Part shown: positions 8,323 through 15,403 of the stretch, piece by piece
Layout: every line of letters starts with the position of its first letter
Position numbering within the stretch: position 1 is the first letter of the stretch
NCBI RefSeq assembly: GCF_017115105.1
Contig: NZ_JABXKH010000150.1
Coordinates: 1 to 39,398, forward strand
Length of the DNA stretch: 39,398 nucleotides
From: Nostoc sp. NMS2
GTDB lineage: Bacteria > Cyanobacteriota > Cyanobacteriia > Cyanobacteriales > Nostocaceae
Direction: 5' to 3'
Notes under the pieces: model-generated
Database searches by the model: none
What the model was told of the DNA's origin: nothing
Seen by the model: only the letters and a program-made list of their open reading frames with translations
Position numbers and translations under genes: made by a program

Positions 8323-8414
8323 AGATTCATTGCTCCTTCATACAGGTAAGCCAAATATTTGCATACCATTTTGGGTGCTAATACTTACTATTGCCAAGAC
8401 CGTCATAAGTAGTT

Positions 8415-8654
8415 TTAGCGGTCTTTAGGGGCACACCACTGAGCTATTGGTTCAATTCGTGCTTGCTGGATCAATTCTAAAACTTGTGATTTATTACAAC
8501 CATAGGTAGATGCTAACAATTCTTCACCTTGTTTTTTTGCATCGTCGGCTGACACACCAAAGGTGATAATTTCTTCATCTTGGTTAGCTGTAATTCTCTC
8601 AACTGGAATGATACAGATATATTGCGGTTCATTCTGTCTTATTTGTTGCACCAT
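8415..8654 (-). CDS. Small conserved hypothetical protein upstream of the lyase
   Basis: A 79-residue soluble protein (MVQQIRQNEPQYICIIPVER...). It has a predicted beta-strand start, an alpha-helical middle (SADDAKKQGEELLAS) and a helix near NKSQVLELIQQARI. It looks like a small alpha/beta domain with three Cys, without a metal-binding pattern I can name. It lies 92 bp upstream of the tyrosine phenol-lyase gene on the same strand, so co-transcription is possible. Function unknown. Confidence 0.65.
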   Translation of the reverse strand: MVQQIRQNEPQYICIIPVERITANQDEEIITFGVSADDAKKQGEELLASTYGCNKSQVLELIQQARIEPIAQWCAPKDR

Positions 8655-9213
8655 TATTTACCTACCATTTCACTATTAATTGTGTCTATTTTCAAGTCTA
8701 GATAAATCATGAGTGAAAGTGAAACATAACCAGTATTTAAGTAGTTTTTGATTTAAATAACACTACCTTTTATACCTGGTTAAGACAACGTTAAGAATTT
8801 TCTCAAAATTACCAAATTTCTCAGTGTAAACAGTTACGTATGAGAAAATATAGTTAAGCATCAACAAATATCTTTTTGTAAATTTTTGTTCGTTTTTTAA
8901 ATCAGTAATGCGTTAAGACACACGCATTATCGTAGACATCCCTGCACGGTTTAATTTAAATCTCTGTTGGGGACTGACAAATAAAAAAACATCCCAAATT
9001 TTCTTGTGGGATGGGTGTCCTCACCCGTCCCAAATTCAGGGCGGGTAGGATGCCTACGCCACAAGATGGATAATTTATTTCTTGGAAATCCTTGGATTAG
9101 TCTCTGGGAATCAGCAAATAAAGGCTGATTCCCCAAAGATGAACTTTTCTTTGCTCAATACAGGCTTCATGTCTTGAGTAAGTGCAAGTTTAATAAAAAT
9201 TGGAGGTTATAAA
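8655..9213. other. Intergenic region with a dispersed repeat
   Basis: A 559-bp AT-rich gap between divergent genes. It contains the palindromic repeat at 9002-9066 and, near 8910-8930, GCGTTAAGACACACGC, a small inverted pair. Promoters for both flanking genes must lie here but none stands out. An open frame on the minus strand over 8951-9136 is only the repeat read through. Confidence 0.5.
9002..9066. repeat. 65-bp palindromic dispersed repeat, copy 1
   Basis: Begins TCTTGTGGGATGGGTG and ends CTACGCCACAAGA. The outer arms TCTTGTGG/CCACAAGA pair perfectly, and an inner GGGTGTCCTCACCC forms its own hairpin. A second copy of the same family lies inverted at 11886-11949. Confidence 0.8.
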
Positions 9214-9351
9214 ATGGCAATTCGGAATAACTTAGTTAACAATTTCTGGCAAAAAGTACAAAAAGATTCAGTTAGTTGGGGATCGTTAGCTCTTTGGATT
9301 AGTGCATTAGTTGTTCTATTAGTAATGCTTACCATGTTTTCTAACGCTTAG
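9214..9351 (+). CDS. 45-residue single-span membrane peptide
   Basis: A short ORF with strong start signals: GGAGG at 9202-9206, 7 nt before the ATG at 9214. The product is MAIRNNLVNNFWQKVQKDSV followed by a hydrophobic stretch WGSLALWISALVVLLVMLTM (22-41) and FSNA. It therefore has a polar, basic N-terminus and one transmembrane helix near the C-terminus. The size and architecture resemble small subunits of photosynthetic or respiratory complexes, but it is not one I recognise (not PetG, PetN, PsbX, PsbN or Psb30). A hairpin follows the stop. It may share a transcript with the secreted-protein gene at 9424. Confidence 0.65.
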   Translation: MAIRNNLVNNFWQKVQKDSVSWGSLALWISALVVLLVMLTMFSNA

Positions 9352-9357
9352 GTTATT

Positions 9358-9387
9358 TTAGTTCCTGGGCAACAGCTTAGGAACTAA
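9358..9387 (+). terminator. Hairpin after the membrane-peptide gene
   Basis: TTAGTTCCT (9358-9366) pairs perfectly with AGGAACTAA (9379-9387) across a 12-nt loop. No T-run follows, so it may be a weak or attenuating terminator or an RNA-stabilising stem before the 9424 gene. Confidence 0.35.
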
Positions 9388-9423
9388 CATAGGGTGGACT
9401 TTCATCCCTAGAAAACTCAAATT

Positions 9424-9738
9424 ATGAACTGCAAACTTCTGGTAACAGTCGTAGTGCTAGCTACTACTAGCTTTGTTACTCCTGTTAAATCTCAAGAACC
9501 TACTACCGACACACCAGCAAAGTCGAATCAAGTTTTGAATGCTTGTATCCAAAATCAAGCAGAAACTTTACCGAATCCCTTTAGTGATGTACCAACAGAC
9601 CATTGGGCTTTTAAAGCAGTTATGACGATGCAGTACTGCGGTGCATTCCGTAAAGCTACGCCACCAGCTTTATTTCAGAAACTGCAACCAACAAATAGCC
9701 AGCAGCAACCGCAGAAAGAACCGCAGTTTCAAAAATAG
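9424..9738 (+). CDS. Small secreted protein with a single SLH-like motif
   Basis: 104 residues. A signal peptide is visible (MNCKLLVTVVVLATTSFVTPVKS, cleavage near residue 23). The mature part carries NPFSDVPTDHWAFKAVMTM (51-69), which matches the first half of an S-layer homology motif (F-x-DV-x-x-xHWA). A Q/P-rich tail (PTNSQQQPQKEPQFQK) follows. A single partial SLH unit is less than the three usually needed for cell-wall binding, so this is either a remnant or a distinct small periplasmic protein. Cys41 and Cys72 could form a disulfide. Exported location is likely; function unknown. Confidence 0.7.
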   Translation: MNCKLLVTVVVLATTSFVTPVKSQEPTTDTPAKSNQVLNACIQNQAETLPNPFSDVPTDHWAFKAVMTMQYCGAFRKATPPALFQKLQPTNSQQQPQKEPQFQK

Positions 9739-9876
9739 GAAGTTGCTTATTTAAAGATATGAAAATATCACGTAGATATAAGTTTGAGTAGCATCTAACT
9801 CACGTCAAAATAGAATTTATCTCGGCAATTCTGCAAGATAGATATGCGTCAAATTGTGCTAGATGCAAAAAGTGTG

Positions 9877-10455
9877 CTATTCAGCATTTAATGGTATTTT
9901 CGCCTTTTGAAACACCTGCTCAACAGTAAATTCCAGTCCCTCGAATAGGGAATCTGTGAGTAATTCGTCTCCCATATAAGTTTGTGGTGCTGCATCTGGA
10001 TAAAAAACAGTAATACTTCTGGCTTTACTATCTACCACCCATACCCGCAGCACCTTAGCGTCCAAATAGTTTTTGGCTTTAGCTGCCATTTGTCCAAAGG
10101 TTTGTCCCGGCGAAATAATTTCAATCACCAAATCGGGAGGAACAGAACATGCTCCTTCTTGGTCCCAGTCAGGGGGTAAACGTTTATTAGAAATATATAA
10201 AATATCTGGTATTGGTACCCAATCTCGCCCTTGACGGGTTAATGCGACAGCTAATTCTGGGTAAACTTCTCCTTTTCCCTCACAGCATTGTTCAATCAAA
10301 TTGAGAAGTGCGCGAGTAAGTTTAGAGTGGAATTTTTTTGGTGACATTTTAGGAATTGCTTGACCATCAACAAGTTCATAAGTTATATCTCCTTCACCTG
10401 GTGGAAGATTTAGGAACTCTTGCAAGGTTAATTGATTTTTGGCTTGGAGTATCAT
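9877..10455 (-). CDS. Uma2 family (DUF820) putative endonuclease
   Basis: 192 residues with the full Uma2 layout: N-terminal LTLQEFLNLPPGEGDITYEL and DGQAI, then the PD-(D/E)XK-type core VPPDLVIEIISPGQT and KAKNYLDAKVLRVWVVD. The core Asp, Glu and Lys positions look intact. These proteins occur in dozens of copies in Nostoc genomes. Nuclease activity is predicted from fold, and their biological role is not settled. Just upstream is a heptamer repeat tract that may overlap its promoter. Confidence 0.85.
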   Translation of the reverse strand: MILQAKNQLTLQEFLNLPPGEGDITYELVDGQAIPKMSPKKFHSKLTRALLNLIEQCCEGKGEVYPELAVALTRQGRDWVPIPDILYISNKRLPPDWDQEGACSVPPDLVIEIISPGQTFGQMAAKAKNYLDAKVLRVWVVDSKARSITVFYPDAAPQTYMGDELLTDSLFEGLEFTVEQVFQKAKIPLNAE

Positions 10456-10461
10456 GGCTCA

Positions 10462-10496
10462 GTAATTCGTAATTCGTAATTCGTAATTCGTAATTG
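10462..10496. repeat. Heptanucleotide tandem repeat (GTAATTC x5)
   Basis: Five 7-bp units, the last ending in G, directly upstream of the Uma2 gene. It belongs to the short tandemly repeated repetitive sequences typical of heterocystous cyanobacteria. The same unit in the other orientation recurs at 21554-21580. Confidence 0.85.
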
Positions 10497-10525
10497 AAGG
10501 ACAGAGCAACTAATTTTTATATTGT

Positions 10526-11617
10526 TCACATTCCTCGTAACACTTGGCGAATAATATCAGATGGTACTTCATCGGTAACTGTAACTACACCAATTTGCGT
10601 TGGTAAAACAAATCGCACTTTTCCTGCTTTTACTTTTTTATCTAGTTGCAACGCCTCAATAATTCCTTCAATATCCACCCCAGATGGTAACTGAGTCGGT
10701 AAACCCGTTTTTTGAATTAAAGCATTTTGACGTTCCGTGTCAACATTTTGCCACATTCCCAATTCCACAGCAATTTGGCCGGCTGCTACCATACCAATGG
10801 CTACGGCTTCACCGTGATTTACTAAACGATAACCAGTCAAGCTTTCCACTGCATGACCGATAGTATGTCCATAGTTGAGAATCGCCCGCAATCCGCCTTC
10901 TTTCTCATCTTTGCTAACAACGTCAGCTTTGGCTTGACAAGAGCGATTTAATATGCTGTTTATTAGTTCAGGTTTTACATAGCGGAGTTGGTCGAGCCGT
11001 TTACTTGCTTCCAACTGGGTAAACAATTCAGCATCCCAAATTACACCGTACTTAATAACTTCTGCCATTCCTGCCCGAAATTCGCGCATCGGAAGGGTTT
11101 TTAACACATCTGGGTCAATCAAAACCAAGCGCGGCTGATGGAATGCCCCAATCAAGTTTTTGCCGTGGGGATGATTTACACCAGTTTTGCCACCAATTGC
11201 CGAATCTACCATCGCCAGGAGAGTTGTAGGCACTTGGACAACATTAATGCCACGCAGCCAGGTTGCGGCGGCAAAGCCAGTCATATCGCCAATCACACCT
11301 CCGCCCAAAGCCACCATAGTAGCAGAACGTTCTAGGCGGTTTTCTAAGGCGACATCGTAGAGTTTTTGGATGGAATTGAGGTTTTTGTAGCGTTCACCAG
11401 GTGGTAAGGTGCAGCTAGCAACTTCAAATCCAGCAGATTTCAGGGATGTAATTGCTCTTTCGCCATAATGCTTAAAAATGGTCGGATTAGAAACTAGCAG
11501 TATCTTCTTGCCTAGCTTCAGATTGGCCATCTGTTGACCCAGTTGATCTAAACTCGAAGATGCGATCGCAATTTCATAAGACTGCTCTGGTAAATTTACA
11601 TTAATTACAGAAGTCAT
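10526..11617 (-). CDS. aroB: 3-dehydroquinate synthase
   Basis: 363 residues, normal for AroB, which cyclises DAHP to 3-dehydroquinate in the second shikimate step, using NAD+ and a divalent metal. Visible blocks are the nucleotide-binding GGGVIGDMTGFAAATWLRGI, the substrate loop PTTLLAMVDSAIGGKTGVNH, and the metal-ligand region RAILNYGHTIGHAVE with VNHGEAVAIGM. The start MTSVINVNLPEQSYEI is the usual opening. A single gene, minus strand. No regulatory element was recognised upstream. Confidence 0.97.
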   Translation of the reverse strand: MTSVINVNLPEQSYEIAIASSSLDQLGQQMANLKLGKKILLVSNPTIFKHYGERAITSLKSAGFEVASCTLPPGERYKNLNSIQKLYDVALENRLERSATMVALGGGVIGDMTGFAAATWLRGINVVQVPTTLLAMVDSAIGGKTGVNHPHGKNLIGAFHQPRLVLIDPDVLKTLPMREFRAGMAEVIKYGVIWDAELFTQLEASKRLDQLRYVKPELINSILNRSCQAKADVVSKDEKEGGLRAILNYGHTIGHAVESLTGYRLVNHGEAVAIGMVAAGQIAVELGMWQNVDTERQNALIQKTGLPTQLPSGVDIEGIIEALQLDKKVKAGKVRFVLPTQIGVVTVTDEVPSDIIRQVLRGM

Positions 11618-11706
11618 TGCTTAACCCCAAACAAGCTCTCGTGGGCTGTATTCTATCGCAATCTGGGAAGTGGGGGAGATGAGGAAGACAAGAACAACCA
11701 TGCCCC

Positions 11707-11734
11707 AATGACAAATGACAAATGACAAATGACT
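11707..11734. repeat. Heptanucleotide tandem repeat (AATGACA x4)
   Basis: Four 7-bp units (the last ending in T) about 50 bp before petL. It differs in sequence from the GTAATTC tract at 10462 but is of the same class. Confidence 0.75.
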
Positions 11735-11782
11735 AATAACTAATGATTCAATAGATTTAGGAAGTATTGTGGAGAAAAATAA

Positions 11783-11878
11783 ATGTTTGCAATTGCAGCT
11801 TACATCGGCTTTTTAGCTTTGTTCTTTGGTTTATCAGTCGGTCTGTTGTTCGGTCTGCGGACTGCCAAGATAATTTAA
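11783..11878 (+). CDS. petL: Cytochrome b6-f complex subunit PetL
   Basis: A 31-residue peptide (MFAIAAYIGFLALFFGLSVG, then LLFGLRTAKII). It is a single transmembrane helix ending in a basic FGLRxAKI tail, matching the cyanobacterial PetL I recall almost residue for residue. PetL is a peripheral small subunit of the thylakoid cytochrome b6f complex that helps stabilise the dimer. The start is supported by GGAG at 11771-11774, 8 nt upstream of the ATG. The gene stands alone between aroB and bioB and is short enough to be missed by automatic calling. A palindromic repeat follows 7 bp after the stop. Confidence 0.93.
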   Translation: MFAIAAYIGFLALFFGLSVGLLFGLRTAKII

Positions 11879-11885
11879 CCAAGAC

Positions 11886-11949
11886 TCTTGTGGGGCGGGC
11901 ATCTTGCCTGCCCTCAATCAGGGACGGGTGAGACACCCATTCCACAAGA
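11886..11949. repeat. 64-bp palindromic dispersed repeat, copy 2 (inverted)
   Basis: Begins TCTTGTGGGGCGGGC and ends CCATTCCACAAGA. Its reverse complement aligns end to end with 9002-9066. It fills the gap between the convergent petL and bioB genes, where it could act as a bidirectional terminator. Confidence 0.8.
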
Positions 11950-11955
11950 AGATAT

Positions 11956-12963
11956 TTATCCTACAACAGCCGGACTTGCTAGCTTTTCCTGTCTTTGGGA
12001 AGGTGGACGCATTCCTAAACCAAGTAAATTCAGCATTTCTCGGTCAGTATCATAATCTGGACAGGGAGTTGTCACCGTCAACATTTTATTGTCGTCGCTG
12101 GAAAAGATAGAATTGGCTCCCGCCATAAAGCAGAAAGCTTGTTCAACTTGAGAAAGTCTAGCCCTACCAGCACTCAGACGCACATCAGAAGCTGGCATTA
12201 AAATTCTAGCTGTGGCAATCATTCGCACAATATCCCAAATAGGGACATCAGGCTGATTTTCTAAGGGTGTACCCGGTACTTGTGAAAGAATATTAATTGG
12301 TACTGACTCTGGATGCGGATGTAAGCTTGCCAGAGTTTGTAACATTCCAACCCGGTCATCGACGGTTTCGCCTAAACCCAGGATACCGCCGGAACATACG
12401 GTAACATTGGTCTGACGGACATTTTCTATTGTATTTAAGCGATCGCTATAAGTTCTCGTGGTAATAATTGTGTTGTAATATTCCTGCGAGGTATCTAAGT
12501 TATGGTTGTAGGCGTAAAGTCCCGCTTCTTCTAATTTCCTAGCCTGATTCGCCGTCAACATACCCAGAGTGCAGCACACTTCTAAACCCATTGCAGTCAC
12601 ATCCTTGACCATTTCCAGGACTTCCTCAAATTGTGAGTTATCCCGCACTTCGCGCCAAGCAGCACCCATACAGATGCGACTAACACCAGTTTCTTTTGCT
12701 TTCTGGGCGATGTTAACAACCGTTTCCTTTTCTAAGAGTGCTTCCGCCTTTACCTCTGTTTTATAGCGGGAAGATTGGGCACAGTAGCTACAATCTTCTG
12801 GGCAACCTCCCGTTTTAATGGATATAAGCTTACAAACTTGTATTTTTGTTGGGTCATGATATTGGCGATGCACGCTAGCAGCTTGATAAATAAGCTCTAG
12901 CAATGGCATATTGTATATCGCCCGAATCTCTAATTCCTGCCAATCGTAGCGTATTCCCACCAC
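11956..12963 (-). CDS. bioB: Biotin synthase
   Basis: A radical-SAM enzyme inserting sulfur into dethiobiotin, the last step of biotin synthesis. The 4Fe-4S motif CPEDCSYC (Cys54, Cys58, Cys61) and the downstream GVSRICMGAAWRE, YNHNLDTSQEYY, CSGGILGLGE and SAGRARLS blocks are all present. I chose GTG at 12963 (335 residues, MVGIRYDWQELEIRA): GAAGGA lies 7 nt upstream, and the 40 residues further up in frame do not resemble BioB. A second GTG follows immediately and could also serve. The gene converges on petL. No BirA or BioY partner is near. Confidence 0.95.
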   Translation of the reverse strand: MVGIRYDWQELEIRAIYNMPLLELIYQAASVHRQYHDPTKIQVCKLISIKTGGCPEDCSYCAQSSRYKTEVKAEALLEKETVVNIAQKAKETGVSRICMGAAWREVRDNSQFEEVLEMVKDVTAMGLEVCCTLGMLTANQARKLEEAGLYAYNHNLDTSQEYYNTIITTRTYSDRLNTIENVRQTNVTVCSGGILGLGETVDDRVGMLQTLASLHPHPESVPINILSQVPGTPLENQPDVPIWDIVRMIATARILMPASDVRLSAGRARLSQVEQAFCFMAGANSIFSSDDNKMLTVTTPCPDYDTDREMLNLLGLGMRPPSQRQEKLASPAVVG

Positions 12964-13288
12964 ATCACTATCCTTCTTGTAGACTGGGTTAATCAAGAAC
13001 TGTCTTTTGGTTGAATTTCCTGCGGTACAGTGTTTGGGCAAAGCGATTTTATCGAAGTTATGCCCCGCACCGTGCTTTATCACCCATTGGCTCTCAATCC
13101 TTGCGCTCTAGATATTAGACATCAGCTTATCAAGATTTTGGTGGAATGGCAGATTACCAGCAAAAATACTCACCCTATCTGTTGTAAAGGGTATGGGGCA
13201 AAACAGTTCTAACTGCTGCTGCTAAACCGTAGGTATGAGAGAATTTATAAAATTTAGAGAACGTGCATGGGAATAGATCCCGTCGATT
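12964..13288. other. Intergenic region between divergent bioB and GNAT genes
   Basis: 325 bp with no credible gene. Open frames crossing it are extensions of bioB or antisense to it. No BirA-type operator, riboswitch or strong promoter was recognised. Confidence 0.45.
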
Positions 13289-13864
13289 ATGATATCAGAA
13301 CTGCCACTAATTACTAGCGATCGCCTATTGTTACGAGCGGCGATTCATGAAGATATACCCCAAATTCTCAAATACTTCATTTATAACAAAACTTATCTCA
13401 CCCCATTCTACCCTCTATGGGCTGATGGTTTTTTCACTGAAGAATATTGGCAATATCAGATAGAGAATAGTTTTCTCGAATTTATTAATGGGCAATCATT
13501 AAAGCTATTTATTTTTACAAAAAAAAATCCTACTGTAATTATTGGAACGGTCAATTTTAGCAATTTTGTCCGAGGAGCCGCTCATTTTTGCTACGTGGGA
13601 TATAGCCTTGCTGAAAGTAAACAAGGTAAAGGATATATGACAGAAGGGCTAAAAGCCGCAACTCAATATCTCTTTCAAGAGTTAAATTTTCACCGAGTTA
13701 TGGCTAATTATATGCCTCACAATCGACGCAGTGGCAATGTCTTAAAAAGACTCGGATTTGTCATTGAAGGATATGCTAGAGACTATTTATTAATTAATGG
13801 CCAATGGGAAGATCATATTATGACAAGTCTTACAAATACTAATTGGCAAGCACCAAAATTTTAA
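13289..13864 (+). CDS. RimJ/RimL-type GNAT N-acetyltransferase
   Basis: 191 residues. It opens with the family signature TSDRLLLRAAIHEDIPQIL. The acetyl-CoA loop region is SLAESKQGKGYMTEGLKAAT. The C-terminus has RVMANYMPHNRRSGNVLKRL and GFVIEGYARDYLLINGQWED, the usual RimJ/RimL pattern in which Asn/Ser-xxx-L-x-x-x-GF-x-x-EG follows motif B. Substrates in this family include ribosomal protein N-termini and small amines; none can be assigned here. A strong hairpin follows the stop. Confidence 0.88.
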   Translation: MISELPLITSDRLLLRAAIHEDIPQILKYFIYNKTYLTPFYPLWADGFFTEEYWQYQIENSFLEFINGQSLKLFIFTKKNPTVIIGTVNFSNFVRGAAHFCYVGYSLAESKQGKGYMTEGLKAATQYLFQELNFHRVMANYMPHNRRSGNVLKRLGFVIEGYARDYLLINGQWEDHIMTSLTNTNWQAPKF

Positions 13865-13887
13865 GCAGCTATTTTCTAACAGTGTAT

Positions 13888-13920
13888 AGATACCGAACTT
13901 CTTAAATAAGTTCGGTATCT
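13888..13920 (+). terminator. Hairpin after the acetyltransferase gene
   Basis: AGATACCGAACTT (13888-13900) pairs perfectly with AAGTTCGGTATCT (13908-13920) across a 7-nt loop: a 13-bp stem 23 bp after the stop codon. A U-poor tail follows, so termination may be imperfect. Confidence 0.6.
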
Positions 13921-14111
13921 GTGTATTATGTTTATTTATATACAGTCAATCAAAAAATTGAGACATTAGTTTACAGCATCTAGAAATTCATAGTAAATCC
14001 ATAATAAATACACAACAACTCCACAAGCAAATGCAAGAGTAATGTTTATTCACCATCTCGACAATGAGCCAATGGGTGAATTTCTTTTAGATGATTGAGG
14101 AGTTTTTCAAA

Positions 14112-14600
14112 ATGTCTATTAATTCCATAAAGCGCTTATCTGTATTTTCTACTATCTTCGCTTTTGCTACCATATTGCACGGAGTGGTTTTGGCAGCACC
14201 AGTTCCAACTTCCCCCACTACACAACCAGCCTTAAAAACTCAAAATAGTCCTACAGCACACCAAAAAATTAAACTCACAAAGCAACAGCGCCTACAAATT
14301 CAGTTGGCTCGCCAACAAAGAGATAAGGATATTGAAGCTCTATTAAACCCGTCCCAAGATACTAAATTTAAGGCAGCCCTGCAATCCCGTCAGAGAATCA
14401 GAATAGTGTTAAAATCTTTGGATCTGAATCAAGATCAACAAAAACAGGTTCAATCAATTTTGCAAACTTATAACCAGCAAGTAAAACAAATTCTCTCTTC
14501 ACAGGCATCACAACCAACATCAAATTCAGTAGGAATTACTTCACCAACATCAAACCCAGTAGAAACTACTCAACCAGCATCACAGCCAATTAAAAAGTAA
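14112..14600 (+). CDS. Secreted LTxxQ/Spy-like small protein
   Basis: About 162 residues from ATG 14112 (MSINSIKRLSVFSTIFAFAT); the frame extends 7 residues upstream. The signal peptide ends near VVLAAP. The mature protein has a Pro/Thr-rich spacer, then a basic helical region with LTKQQRLQIQLARQQRDKDI and LKSLDLNQDQQKQVQSIL. This resembles the LTxxQ repeats of periplasmic Spy/CpxP-type proteins. The tail is a repeated PTSN(S/P)V-(G/E)-(I/T)T pattern. It probably acts in the periplasm as a chaperone-like or metal-stress protein (inference by resemblance only). Confidence 0.7.
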   Translation: MSINSIKRLSVFSTIFAFATILHGVVLAAPVPTSPTTQPALKTQNSPTAHQKIKLTKQQRLQIQLARQQRDKDIEALLNPSQDTKFKAALQSRQRIRIVLKSLDLNQDQQKQVQSILQTYNQQVKQILSSQASQPTSNSVGITSPTSNPVETTQPASQPIKK

Positions 14601-14625
14601 AAAACTCAGTTTGATTTAATTAAGG

Positions 14626-15282
14626 TTAAATTTCCGAAGACTGGCGGATTTGATACAAACTTCGATTCAGCCAGTCTTCATACCAATCATAAAAACTTAA
14701 AGGCTGCTCCTCATTGTTATTTGGATGATAATCATCATCGGTATCATGGAAAGCATGACAAAAATCCAAAGAAGCAGGATATATCCCATTATCATTAGTA
14801 CGGTCATCTATCCAGATTTTTCCTGACTGCTCCCCAGTAATGACTAATATGGCATCAATTCCACAACCATAAGTTGCAATGGTGAGAGTACCCTGGATAA
14901 ACTTATTGTCAAAGTAAGCATCATTTCTATTCTTGACAATCAAATCTAAATCATTCCACGCTTCTGTTAAAGGAAATGGTTTAGAGAGAATTTCGTACTT
15001 CTCTTGGTATAGTTTTTCTGGGATGACATCTTCATATTCAATCCCCGATAGTCCAGATAAGCCGTATCCTGGCCCCGCACCACCATTGCCAATTTCTAAC
15101 AGAAAGTTTTTATATTCACTTGGTAAACTAATATTGCATCTGGATTCAAACACTTGAATATCTTTGTTACTCAAGCAAGGTTTTAATTGATATTGGTGTG
15201 ATTCTGAACCAAAAATCTCAAATGTAGCGTCTAAAATAGCTAATTGAGTTAAATTTTTCTTTAATTGCAAAACTTTATTCAT
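14626..15282 (-). CDS. SMI1/KNR4 family protein
   Basis: 218 residues. The SMI1/KNR4 fold (SUKH superfamily) is visible in LSNKDIQVFESRCNISLPSE followed by YKNFLLEIGNGGAGPGYGL and the later FPLTEAWN, GTLTIATYGCGIDAILVITG and GKIWIDDR segments. SUKH proteins often act as immunity proteins in contact-dependent and polymorphic toxin systems, but no toxin gene is adjacent. It is a lone minus-strand gene ending 26 bp from the end of the convergent secreted-protein gene. Family sure, role open. Confidence 0.85.
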   Translation of the reverse strand: MNKVLQLKKNLTQLAILDATFEIFGSESHQYQLKPCLSNKDIQVFESRCNISLPSEYKNFLLEIGNGGAGPGYGLSGLSGIEYEDVIPEKLYQEKYEILSKPFPLTEAWNDLDLIVKNRNDAYFDNKFIQGTLTIATYGCGIDAILVITGEQSGKIWIDDRTNDNGIYPASLDFCHAFHDTDDDYHPNNNEEQPLSFYDWYEDWLNRSLYQIRQSSEI

Positions 15283-15403
15283 TATGCGCTCTAGATTTTG
15301 ATGGTGGCGCTGCCATATTTTAGATATGGTCGCTTTTTGCGTCTATGCTGATGTTGAAGCCAGAGGTAGTATTAAGGGAAGAATGAATTAAGCTTTGCTC
15401 GTA

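Noticed and set aside
8951..9136. 61-residue minus-strand open frame
   Set aside because: It reads through the palindromic repeat 9002-9066 (WRRHPTRPEFGTGEDTHPT). No start signals, and the sequence is explained by the repeat.
10462..10496. Possible CRISPR array
   Set aside because: The 7-bp units are directly tandem with no spacers; they are cyanobacterial short tandem repeats.
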